From contig CABSIK010000003.1 in the NCBI GenBank assembly GCA_902477755.1, positions 186,001 to 250,000 on the forward strand: a DNA stretch of 64,000 bases, written 5' to 3'. The stretch is from an uncultured Clostridia bacterium. Lineage in GTDB: Bacteria > Bacillota > Clostridia > Lachnospirales > Anaerotignaceae. A model generated the notes under the pieces. The model worked only from the letters and a program-made list of their open reading frames with translations. It made no database searches and was not told where the DNA came from. Below, in pieces: positions 35,330 through 44,100 of the stretch (positions are counted from its first letter, which is position 1; the number at the start of each line of letters is the position of its first letter). The position numbers and the translations under genes were made by a program.

Positions 35330-35397
35330 TTGAAAAAAATTTGGCAAAATCAATCGATAAACAGCCAGCATTTTGATATAGACACATATCCTTTCAT
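35330..35397 (-). pseudogene. Relic start of a regulator paralogous to the one at 51.8-53.0 kb
   Basis: The minus strand from 35397 reads MKGYVSIS and then runs into another frame. The intact regulator at 53048 begins MKGYLSIKEAAEKW. Upstream of both starts lies the same 83-bp block (35484-35565 and 53140-53222). Together these indicate a decayed duplicate of that gene; the rest of it is gone. Confidence 0.4.
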
Positions 35398-35483
35398 TTT
35401 CGTTCTTTTTCTCTGCATATCTTGATCCTGTTTATCCTGTAGCTATATGTCAAAATCTCAAGGGTTCTAAATATGCCAACATG

Positions 35484-35565
35484 AAAAGACAGCAAGCCCC
35501 TTCCGCTCACTGTCTTTTCATATTGGGCATATCGTCTGTCCAAATGTTATTTTGTCAGGGCAAAA
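35484..35565. repeat. Conserved upstream block, copy 1 (near the regulator relic)
   Basis: Begins AAAAGACAGCAAG, forms a hairpin (ATGAAAAGACAG/CTGTCTTTTCAT, with further flanking ATATGCC/GGGCATAT pairing) and ends in TCTGTCCAAA...GGGCAAAA. Aligns almost without gaps to 53140-53222. Confidence 0.6.
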
Positions 35566-35707
35566 CAATGGCTTGGATGATATTACCGAATTTCTGCAAG
35601 TAACAGCATCAACCACCAGCTTGACCTATCCAATCCTGAATATATGTCCCCATTCTTTCTCTATCCGTTCTTCCCAATGGCTATATTCAGATTCATCATA
35701 AACTTTA

Positions 35708-36169
35708 TCACAAAATGGATGCATCTGCATGTCTGCACTTCCTTTCTGATTCATAATCCTTTGGCAAGTACCAGCCATGTTCACGATGGATACTTGGTGC
35801 ATGAGGAACTTCGCCGCCCCATGCTCTTTTACTCATTTCTTTATCAAATCTCCATAACAAATTCTGGAGCCTGCCTGCTTCACTAAAGTTATTTCCTGAA
35901 GCACAATAAGCTAACCTAACCTTTTCACGCTCTAAATCCAGCTCAGCATCAGTGGCTTTTGCAAACCACCCACTACTGTAGAGCTTTGCTGCTTCAAATT
36001 CCTTTTTTAAACTATCCCATAATTCTCTTGTGGCTTCCTTATTTTTTATGCCTGCAAAGATAGCGATAATAGTAGGTATACCAATTCCAGCAATGATCAG
36101 CTGCTTCTTATAGGATTTTACCCAAGCTACGAAACCTTCGTCATTTATGATCTGCTTTTCTTCACCCAT
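35708..36169 (-). CDS. Single-pass membrane protein of unknown function
   Basis: A 153-residue protein with one transmembrane helix (about 24-42), then a charged cytoplasmic or outer part rich in Lys, Glu and Arg, and a conserved-looking REHGWYLPKDYE segment near the end. I do not recognise the family. It starts 12 bp after the MerR gene stop and is surely cotranscribed with it, so it is a candidate effector or target of that regulator. Confidence 0.65.
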   Translation of the reverse strand: MGEEKQIINDEGFVAWVKSYKKQLIIAGIGIPTIIAIFAGIKNKEATRELWDSLKKEFEAAKLYSSGWFAKATDAELDLEREKVRLAYCASGNNFSEAGRLQNLLWRFDKEMSKRAWGGEVPHAPSIHREHGWYLPKDYESERKCRHADASIL

Positions 36170-36181
36170 AGATTATCCTCC

Positions 36182-37039
36182 TTACACTTCGTATAAATCA
36201 TCTAGAGACTTAAAACCACCGAAGAATGCAATTGCCTTTGCAATAAACGCAGCACCCTCATATCCATATGCAGCGATATTTATTTCTCCCATATCGCTAC
36301 CTTTCAAGAAGAATGGCGCTGTGTATTTTGCGAAAAAAACTGGCGTATACTTCTCCCCGATTTCCTTTGCTATATCACTTTCTGAAAGGAAACGATATAA
36401 CTGTTCAACTACCATCTGTACTGATTCACTGCAAAAATCAAATGATTGCATCCTAGCTAATATTTGATAGTAAGCATTTATTGTACAGGTGCGTTGCATT
36501 TCCTGATAATCACCCATCAACTCTGCAAGAGCTTCTAACCGATCAATATCGTCTTCAGTAAGCCCACATTCTTTTGTTTCTTGTAACGATTCCATAGCCT
36601 TTAGATACGAAGCTGCTTTCGGTTCTACATAAAAATTCCAGTTCTCTCTTGAATATTCCATAAACTCAGAATATTTAATACTTCCTATTTCTTTTGTGGT
36701 TGGAACCCTGCCAGTAAGTTTAATCGTCTTTGCAAACTCAATAAATCTACTAATGTCATCCCGTTTTCTCTCAAGTTCGACAACTTTTTCGGAAATTGAC
36801 TGATAAAAATCCGATTCTGGATTATCCATAAGCTCGCGAATTTCTGATAATGAGTAACCTACACCTTGAAGAATTTTTATACTCCATATTCTGTCAATGT
36901 CATCATCATCATATTCACGATAATTGTTGAATGGATTCCTAGAGGCCTCTGGTGACAATAAACCTTTAGCTTCATAATTCCTTATTGTTTTTCTCGTAAT
37001 ACCAAGATTATCTAAGAGCCACTTTACGGTATATTTCAT
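36182..37039 (-). CDS. MerR-family transcriptional regulator
   Basis: A 285-residue regulator. The N-terminal MerR helix-turn-helix and wing (about 1-70) include GITRKTIRNYEAKGLL and NNYREYDDDD, then a coiled coil, then a 170-residue C-terminal domain that is long for the family and may bind a ligand or protein. GGAGG precedes the ATG. It is autoregulated if the 19-bp-spacer promoter upstream is its target. It heads a two-gene unit with the membrane protein. Confidence 0.88.
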   Translation of the reverse strand: MKYTVKWLLDNLGITRKTIRNYEAKGLLSPEASRNPFNNYREYDDDDIDRIWSIKILQGVGYSLSEIRELMDNPESDFYQSISEKVVELERKRDDISRFIEFAKTIKLTGRVPTTKEIGSIKYSEFMEYSRENWNFYVEPKAASYLKAMESLQETKECGLTEDDIDRLEALAELMGDYQEMQRTCTINAYYQILARMQSFDFCSESVQMVVEQLYRFLSESDIAKEIGEKYTPVFFAKYTAPFFLKGSDMGEINIAAYGYEGAAFIAKAIAFFGGFKSLDDLYEV

Positions 37040-37061
37040 CTAACCGCCTCCTTTCAAACCC

Positions 37062-37094
37062 ATTCTAAAACATTGCCCCTAGGACAAGTCAATG
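37062..37094 (-). promoter_or_regulatory. MerR-type promoter with 19-bp spacer and dyad
   Basis: On the minus strand TTGACT (37087-37092), a 19-bp spacer and TAGAAT (37062-37067). The spacer carries a dyad with arms CATTG and CAATG. Overlong spacers that need MerR to twist the DNA are the hallmark of this family's targets. Confidence 0.7.
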
Positions 37095-37104
37095 GTTTTT
37101 TCAA

Positions 37105-38113
37105 CTTGAATTTACAATCTAAGTGCAACAACTAAAAATGACTCATAGTTTCTGGTAAAATGGTGTTAGCAAAGACATTCATTAAACCATGAGGAGCTAT
37201 GAGCCACTTTAAACATCTTACTATTTTACCAAAGTTTTTCCATTTCTAAAATTACCCTGCAAATAGGCAGAAGTAAATCTAAACCGTAATTCGGATAAAT
37301 CTATGCATTCGCCCATAAAGGCACAGGAAAAATATCAGCTGCAAAGATGTGTCTGTAAGCCCTATAAAAGGCTGGAAAATAAAACCATTTATGATTATGT
37401 AAATGATAAATTTTTAAATCATCAATGGTCACCAGAGAGATTTTGGGCAGACTTCATTTGGAAAAAGCTGATTTTTATGTAAGTTATAGAGCAATCTATA
37501 CAGGTATATTGATATGAAACAACAGAACAATTCTCGTGGCAATCGTGGCCAATCAAAAAACTACAAGGAAAACGCGGAAAATTACAAATAAGTCATTTGA
37601 TGACAAAACGACCAAAAGATGCCAATCAACGCGCAAGAATTGGAGGTTTGGAAACAGATACAGTACTTGGGCAAAAAAGAAAAGAAAAAAAACTGCCTAG
37701 TCATGCTGGCCGATGGAAAAAGCAGATTTTTAATAGCAGGAAAAGCAAAAAGTTAGAAAGCTGCTTGCCTAGGTAAAGTAATGATCAAAACGTTGAAAAA
37801 CCAACCATGTTATTCTATTACACCAGATAGAGGAAAAGAGTTTGCGCTGCATGCACAAGCATCTGATGCATTGGAAAAAGCACAATTATATTTCCCTTAT
37901 CCACATCAACCTTGTCAAAAGGGAAGAAATGAAAACACAAATGGATTATTTCGAGGATATTTTTCAAAAGAGCAAGATGTTACAGTCATTAGTGAAGAAT
38001 ACATACAAAGCAACGTGGATGAAATAAACAAACGTCCCAGAAAATGTTTGGGGTATAAAACATCTTATGAGATTTATTATGCAGAAATGTTGCATTTGAC
38101 TTGACTATTCAAG
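37105..38113 (+). mobile_element. Degenerate IS30-family insertion sequence
   Basis: A 1,009-bp element bounded by imperfect inverted repeats: the left end CTTGAATTTACAATCTAAG, the right end (reverse complement) CTTGAATAGTCAAGTCAAA, both continuing into TGCAACA. Between them transposase sequence is spread over three frames with stops, so it cannot transpose by itself. Confidence 0.8.
37199..38104 (+). pseudogene. IS30-family transposase pseudogene
   Basis: It starts MSHFKHLTI and then breaks by frameshift and stops. Recognisable pieces follow: YQLQRCVCKPYKRLENKTIY, a segment with KRPKDANQRARIGGLETDTV, and an intact C-terminal frame (37781-38104) with DRGKEFALH and PHQPCQKGRNENTNGLFRGY, the catalytic DDE end of IS30 transposases. 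Confidence 0.85.
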
Positions 38114-38148
38114 ATCAAAAACCTGGAAAGTGGTGTTAATAAAATATA

Positions 38149-38177
38149 TTGTCATAATCTGACATGCCATATATAAT
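38149..38177 (+). promoter_or_regulatory. Promoter of the WG-repeat protein gene
   Basis: TTGTCA (38149-38154), 17 bp, TATAAT (38172-38177), just outside the IS30 remnant. Confidence 0.75.
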
Positions 38178-38213
38178 TACAGATATAACCATTGCTTTAT
38201 AGGGAGGATTATT

Positions 38214-39908
38214 ATGATATTAAAAAAAGCTGCATTTTCAATTGCATTTACAGCTTCATTACTTTTGAGTATACCTGTAATGGCACAAACTGACCCATAT
38301 AAAGGAAAAACATATACCCATGATGAAATTTATTCTCATACACTTACTCTGCCTCAAGGGACAGAAATACAATATATGCGCTTAAATTTAAAAGACGGAT
38401 TCATTCGGGTATTTGATTCTCAGTCACAAAAATATGGATACATTGATATAAACGGAAAATTAGTTATACCATGTCAGTATCAAGGTGCAGAAGACTTTTC
38501 AGATGGAATGGCATTGGTATATTATGGAGACCATAAAAAACTTCCTCAGTATCCTGGCGCTTTATTTTATCTTACTCCTGCTGGATATATAGACACAAAA
38601 GGTAATCAGGTTGTAGATTATGATTATCTTCTTTGGCAGGAAAGCGGCGGATTTAACTTTTCCCAAGGCTTTGCAGGTGTAATGGTGGACATCGACGGAG
38701 ACACAATAGAAGACTACTTAAATGTAATTGATAAAAACGGCAACACCATAATTAATGGCAACACTGCCCTTTCGAATAAAAAAATTATTTCCATGGTACC
38801 ATTTAACGAAGGCTACACAGTTGTAAACTATGATACAGTTATGGACAAAAACGGAAATATTGTTTTCCATACAGACAAAGGAAAGCTTTCTTCTGTAAGT
38901 GAAGGTCTTGTTGCTTACAGTGACAACAGCACTGGAAAAAGCGGCTTTATGGACTTAAATGGAAATTTAGTTATAGACTGCAAATATGAATTGGTTTCAG
39001 ACTTTGTAAATGGTCTGGCACGCACTGCAAAAGACACAGGTAACGGCGTTAAATTATATGGCTATATAAATAAAAATGGTGAAGAAATAGCACCTCAAAT
39101 ATATTCCGACGGCAAAACACCCTCAGAGGGTCTAATAGCTGTAAGCAAAACTTCATCAGATGGCAGAAAATTATACGGATATATAGACTATAACGGCAAA
39201 GAAGTAATTGACTTTATATATGAAGATGCTGCCTCATTCCAAGACGGTCTTGCTGCTGTTAAAAAAGATGGAAAATACGGCTACATCAACATAAGCGGAG
39301 AAACAGTTGTACCTTTTATATATAACGAAATATTTGACAACATTGATAAAACTCTTTTCTTTACACCTGTTGATACGGGTACATTTACTGACGGAAAAGC
39401 CATTGCTTTAATGGGTGATGAATTTGTAGTAATAAATAAACCTGACCCAAATAAAAAGATTGAACAAAGCACTGCAACTCCTCAACTAAACGCAGCTTTG
39501 TCTGCCATTCCTACATCTTCAAATGTATTTGTTAATGGCAAAGAAATGAGCTTTGACGCTTATTTAATAGATGGAAATAACTATTTTAAACTTAGAGATA
39601 TTGCCTACAGCTTAAAAGACAGTGAAAAGCCATTTAATGTATCATGGTCAAAGGAATCAAATGCAATTAATATTATTACAAATGAGCAATATGTTTCTGT
39701 TGGAGGAGAAATGAAAATAGGAAGTTCATCTGCAAAAAAAGCAGTGCTTTCAAATGCTGATATATATATGGATAATGTCTTAACATCATTTACATCATAT
39801 AATATAGACGGTAACACCTATTTTAAGCTTAGAGATTTAGGTGATAAATTAGAGTTTTTGGTTTCATGGGATGAAAATACCAATAGCATTTTAATAAGCA
39901 CAAAATAA
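38214..39908 (+). CDS. Secreted WG-repeat protein with copper-amine-oxidase-like stalk domain
   Basis: A 564-residue protein: signal peptide (1-25, ending VMAQ), about eight WG/KWG repeats (units such as KYGYIDINGKLVIPCQYQ and GFMDLNGNLVIDCKYE), then a C-terminal stalk domain (about 430-564) with paired FKLRDIAY and FKLRDLGD motifs. The role is probably cell-envelope or surface binding. Codons are markedly AT-rich (ATA, TTA, AAA) against neighbours, and the gene lies between two IS remnants, which suggests horizontal acquisition. GGGAGG precedes the ATG. Confidence 0.88.
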   Translation: MILKKAAFSIAFTASLLLSIPVMAQTDPYKGKTYTHDEIYSHTLTLPQGTEIQYMRLNLKDGFIRVFDSQSQKYGYIDINGKLVIPCQYQGAEDFSDGMALVYYGDHKKLPQYPGALFYLTPAGYIDTKGNQVVDYDYLLWQESGGFNFSQGFAGVMVDIDGDTIEDYLNVIDKNGNTIINGNTALSNKKIISMVPFNEGYTVVNYDTVMDKNGNIVFHTDKGKLSSVSEGLVAYSDNSTGKSGFMDLNGNLVIDCKYELVSDFVNGLARTAKDTGNGVKLYGYINKNGEEIAPQIYSDGKTPSEGLIAVSKTSSDGRKLYGYIDYNGKEVIDFIYEDAASFQDGLAAVKKDGKYGYINISGETVVPFIYNEIFDNIDKTLFFTPVDTGTFTDGKAIALMGDEFVVINKPDPNKKIEQSTATPQLNAALSAIPTSSNVFVNGKEMSFDAYLIDGNNYFKLRDIAYSLKDSEKPFNVSWSKESNAINIITNEQYVSVGGEMKIGSSSAKKAVLSNADIYMDNVLTSFTSYNIDGNTYFKLRDLGDKLEFLVSWDENTNSILISTK

Positions 39909-40004
39909 TAAATATAATCCTGCTGTGGATAATATATAGGGGGTATGAAAAAAATCTGTATATGGGATTCTTTTAGGATAAGATTTGGTGAGATGCTGAA
40001 AAAA

Positions 40005-40663
40005 TGAACTGAACCCCAAAAGTTAGACAGTATTTTCAAATTAAAATTGTTCAAGAAGCCAGAAGGGGTTGTTGTCTGTAAATCGCAGGCAGCAAACCCT
40101 TTAGCTTTGCTTTGATTCGGTGGTTATTGTAATAATAATACAAATACTCTACCTGTTCCTGCTTGAAGTGTTCTATGGATTGAAACTTTTAGAGATAGAG
40201 AAATTCACGCTTGCGCAGCCCAAAGAAATTTTCCAAAACAGCATTATCCAGACAATTATCTTTTCGGCTCATACGCTGACGGATGCCTTTTTGTTTGAGC
40301 AGCTGGCGGTAATACTTGATTTATACTGGTTACCCTCCTTAAAACAGAACGCTCTGAGACAGTATAACTAATCAGATAACTGCTCTGTAAATCCAGAAGG
40401 GCAGATAGATACAGTTTTTGCCCAAACAGGCTGAATTCTGTAACATTGGTTACCCATTTCTGGTTTGGTTTTTCTGCATAGAACTCCTGTTGCAGAAGAT
40501 TTGGCGCAAATTTGCCCACTTCCCCCCTTGCTTCTCTCATTGTTTCTACTACCAACTACTTAAATTCCGGTGAATATCGTTTATTTGCTGCTCCTTTTGG
40601 CATAAAAATCACCCCACTTGTTTTTCAGTATATCATACTGTCTAACAAATGGGGTGCAGTTCA
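40005..40663 (-). mobile_element. Internally deleted IS3-family (IS150-like) remnant
   Basis: 659 bp with inverted ends TGAACTGAACCCC...GTTAGACAGTA on the left and TGAACTGCACCCC...GTTAGACAGTA on the right (reverse complement). On the minus strand an orfA start (MPKGAANKRYSPEFK) is followed at once by stops, then orfB pieces with NQKWVTNVTEFSLFGQKLYL and an ENFFGLRKREF-like segment in other frames. A complete element would be about twice as long. Confidence 0.8.
40256..40555 (-). pseudogene. IS3-family transposase orfB fragment
   Basis: An open stretch of 99 codons containing KPNQKWVTNVTEFSLFGQKL, the integrase-core DDE start of IS150-type OrfB. It lacks the rest of the catalytic domain, which continues frameshifted toward 40200. 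Confidence 0.8.
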
Positions 40664-40717
40664 ATTTTTTCCCATTGAAACTCTAATTGTATACAATATC
40701 ATAAAATCATCTGAATC

Positions 40718-43700
40718 TTACATGGATACCCTGACCGCATTTTCTCGGACCGTATTGATGGTATCCACCAGTTCTTTTCGAGTCTTTGCGTCAAAGAGTT
40801 TGAGAAAACTGATGGGCTTATCAAAAGGCGGTTTTGTCAGCTCCGCAGGATTTTCCATGTATCCGTTCAATTCAATATGCTGGATCACCTTATGAACAAA
40901 AGCGATCTGTTTCTGATTCAGAGATTGATCATTGATAAATGCGGAAAATGCCGCCATCGCCGCTTCATGATCCAGCTTGGCAATCTTTCGGATCAACAGA
41001 CCAAAAGGCGTATCTCCAAATTCCCGTACATAGTCCTCTCTGCTGCCCAACTCACTTGTCAGTATCCGCTCCAATTCCTGATAATCCCCTTGAGACAGCG
41101 GTATATTGTGGGTCAGTTTATGGATGGCTAAGGTATCCCCATGGTCATTGACATATCTGTTCACCTTCGCCCGATAATCTTCAAAATCATAGGCTGCCTC
41201 CATTTGTACCCCTTCCTGCTGCTCTGTGACAGGGTCTGTCAGTTTTGTGATGATCTGGTGCTTTTTCTCTCCTTCGTCCAGAAATTGAATCAGATCACGC
41301 AGTTCCTTCCGCACCTTTTCAAACAAAAGCAAATCCTTAGCTTCCCAGAAAGCATCGGTACCGATTTCCCGAATCAGCGGCAGTTTTTCCTTGATTTGCG
41401 GAATGGTGACCTTCTTTTCCAGCAGTGCTGCCATATCACAAAGCTGTTTTTTCGCATACTTGAAGGACGGCATCTGCTCCAGATGTGCCAGCATCAGCCC
41501 ATACATGAAATTATCAAACCGCTTGGCAAATTCATCGGGATCATCCAGAAAAACCAGCGGCGCAATCTCCCGTTCCAGTTCCCCTTTGTCCAGTTCGCTG
41601 ATATGGGCAAAAGCATCCTCTTTTTGATATTTCTCCACATACCGCAATCGCATCTTGACGGCGATCAGTTCCCGTTTCAAATTCGCCACCTGTCCATGAC
41701 AGGTTTCCGCTAATTCCTTCCGCCATACCTGATAATCCCCATCCGCAAAGGTGCTTTCCTGCAACGCCATCATGAGCCGTACCTGTTTTCCAAAGATATT
41801 CTCCGACAATGTCTTGGTTTCTCTGGTTTCATAGCCTTCCTTATGCTGACGGAAATATTCAAAATTGCCGCAGTAATCGAAAATCAAAAAACGTCGCTTA
41901 TCCGTATATTCCCCGTCGATCTGGTCGATGCAGGACAATCCCTTGCATAACCGTGTGCCCCGTCCAATCATCTGCCAGAACTTGGCTTTAGAACGGACTT
42001 TCTTGAAAAACACCAGATTCACGCATTCCGGCACGTCGATGCCCGTATCCATCATATCCACCGATACAGCAATATGGGGTGCTTTTTCCGGTATCTTGAA
42101 ATCCTCTATGACTGTCTGGGCATAGGAATCGTCACAGACTACCCACTGGGCAAAATTCCCATGATACTGGGGATACAGCGCGTTGAACCGATCCACGATA
42201 AACTGGGCGTGACGCTTATTCTGGGCAAAAATAATGGTTTTCCCCAATCTGTCGCCGCCTGCCACATGGATGCCCCGTTCCATCAAATCCTGCAGCACCT
42301 GATCTACTGTTTTTTCATTGAATACAAACTGGTTCAATGCCGCAGAAGGGATAAATTCCGGCATGACGCCGTCCTCTGTGAAATCATCTTCATAGCGTGC
42401 CTTATCTTCTTCGGATAAATCGTCGTAAGTAATGCCTTCCTCCAAAAACTTGGTTTTCACCTCATAATTATAATAAGGCACCAGCACTTTATCCTGATAA
42501 ACCGCCGTTTCATAGTCATAGGCATAGGTAGGCACCCCATGCTCCATCTCAAAGAAATCGTATGTATTCCGGTCTACGTCTGTTTTTGGCGTTGCCGTCA
42601 GCCCCACCAAAATGGCGTCAAAGTACTGGAAAATGGCACGATACTTCTTGAAAATACTTCTATGGCTTTCATCAATGATGATGAGGTCAAAATGGGCAGG
42701 GGTAAAGAGCCGCTGTCCGTCTTTTGTTTTCGTATCATCAATGGCGTTGAGCATGGTGGGATAGGTGGAAAACACGATTCTGGCATTACGGTCGTCCTTA
42801 TTGTTGCAGAGATTGCACAGGGACATATCCGGCAGATAGTTTTTGAAATCGTCTTTCGCCTGCTTCACCAATGCAGTACGGTCAGCCAGAAACAGGATAT
42901 TCGTCACATATTTCCCACGACTCAATACATCCGTCAGGCTGGATGCCGTTCTGGTTTTGCCCGTACCTGTCGCCATTACCAGCAAATGCTTGCGAAAGCC
43001 CTTTTCGATCTGTCCGCAGACGGCACGAATGGCTTCTTTCTGGTAATAGCGGTCGGTGATTTTATCGCTGATAGGCACTGTTTCCAGTTTCAGCCGCTCT
43101 GTCCGGCGGTTCATGAGTTTTTGCAGGTCATTTTTGCTGAAAATGCCGCTGACCTGCCGTTTCGGGCTGGTCTGATCGTCCCAGTAATAAGTTTCAAAGC
43201 CGTTTGTAATGAAAATCATAGGGCGTCTGCCAAACTTCCGTTCCAGACAGTCCGCATATAAAACCGCCTGTTTCCATCCATTATTAGGGTCTTTGCTGGC
43301 ACGTTTGGCTTCCACCACCGCCAAAGGCAGACCATCTTTGCCGAAAAGCACATAATCCGCAAAGCCTTTCTGCCCCGCTTTGCCTGCCATGCCGTCCACT
43401 TCGTATTCCACCTGCACATCGGCATCCACGCCTGTAAACTTCCAGCCCATTTCCCTAAGATCCACATCAATAAACCGCTTGCGGGTGGCAAATTCCGAAA
43501 GATCCTCTGATTGGAAGGTGCGCTCTTTCTTGTGCTGGTCTTTTTCCGCCGTGAAACGGGCAGACATTTCCTCGATCTGCTTGCGGAGTTTTTCAATCTC
43601 CGCTTGTTTTTCATCCAGCAGGCTTTCCTGTTCCTTGATCTTCTTCACATCCACAGCGATTTTCTCAGCAGGGATACGGGCAGGGTCAAACTTCCGTTCT

Positions 43701-44089
43701 TGGTAGGCGGTGCCATAGCAATAGTCGATCCACTGGACGAATTCAAAAAGGGATTGGAGGCACAAAAGGGCGTCACCCTTCTGGATGTTATGCCCCGTAT
43801 GTACGGCTTCATTGCCCAGCTTGGCGATAAAGGGCAGCTTGCCCCAAGTATTCCGGTCTACGGCAAAACGGAAAGAAGGCTCATGGAGGAGGGACTGGAG
43901 GTTGTCCCGATAAGGCATCTCCATGGAAGTATCGGCGGCATAGACCCACTTCACCGCCAATTCCAAGGCTTTCCGACAGCCCACGGCACACATGGCAGGA
44001 GAAGCGGCAAAGATGCGCTCCGCTTCTACGCAGGCAGGGGCAAAAAGGGCGTAGGTGGTTTTTTCTTTTAGGAAAGAAAAGTTGGTCAT
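40718..44089 (-). CDS. hsdR: Type I restriction enzyme R subunit HsdR
   Basis: ATP-driven translocase and nuclease of a type I restriction system. It has 1,123 residues. An N-terminal DUF4145-like domain (about 1-125) and coiled coil (145-195) lead to the nuclease core with Asp245 and Glu260-Ala-Lys262 (PD-ExK form). The SF2 helicase follows with Walker A at 373-379 (ATGTGKT), DESH at 473-476, TATP at 498-501 and QMIGRGTR later, then the C-terminal EcoEI-type domain. AGGAGG precedes the ATG. It appears intact; the last codon is 55 bp from the IS3 remnant. Confidence 0.96.
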   Translation of the reverse strand: MTNFSFLKEKTTYALFAPACVEAERIFAASPAMCAVGCRKALELAVKWVYAADTSMEMPYRDNLQSLLHEPSFRFAVDRNTWGKLPFIAKLGNEAVHTGHNIQKGDALLCLQSLFEFVQWIDYCYGTAYQERKFDPARIPAEKIAVDVKKIKEQESLLDEKQAEIEKLRKQIEEMSARFTAEKDQHKKERTFQSEDLSEFATRKRFIDVDLREMGWKFTGVDADVQVEYEVDGMAGKAGQKGFADYVLFGKDGLPLAVVEAKRASKDPNNGWKQAVLYADCLERKFGRRPMIFITNGFETYYWDDQTSPKRQVSGIFSKNDLQKLMNRRTERLKLETVPISDKITDRYYQKEAIRAVCGQIEKGFRKHLLVMATGTGKTRTASSLTDVLSRGKYVTNILFLADRTALVKQAKDDFKNYLPDMSLCNLCNNKDDRNARIVFSTYPTMLNAIDDTKTKDGQRLFTPAHFDLIIIDESHRSIFKKYRAIFQYFDAILVGLTATPKTDVDRNTYDFFEMEHGVPTYAYDYETAVYQDKVLVPYYNYEVKTKFLEEGITYDDLSEEDKARYEDDFTEDGVMPEFIPSAALNQFVFNEKTVDQVLQDLMERGIHVAGGDRLGKTIIFAQNKRHAQFIVDRFNALYPQYHGNFAQWVVCDDSYAQTVIEDFKIPEKAPHIAVSVDMMDTGIDVPECVNLVFFKKVRSKAKFWQMIGRGTRLCKGLSCIDQIDGEYTDKRRFLIFDYCGNFEYFRQHKEGYETRETKTLSENIFGKQVRLMMALQESTFADGDYQVWRKELAETCHGQVANLKRELIAVKMRLRYVEKYQKEDAFAHISELDKGELEREIAPLVFLDDPDEFAKRFDNFMYGLMLAHLEQMPSFKYAKKQLCDMAALLEKKVTIPQIKEKLPLIREIGTDAFWEAKDLLLFEKVRKELRDLIQFLDEGEKKHQIITKLTDPVTEQQEGVQMEAAYDFEDYRAKVNRYVNDHGDTLAIHKLTHNIPLSQGDYQELERILTSELGSREDYVREFGDTPFGLLIRKIAKLDHEAAMAAFSAFINDQSLNQKQIAFVHKVIQHIELNGYMENPAELTKPPFDKPISFLKLFDAKTRKELVDTINTVRENAVRVSM

Positions 44090-44100
44090 GGGGTCACCTC

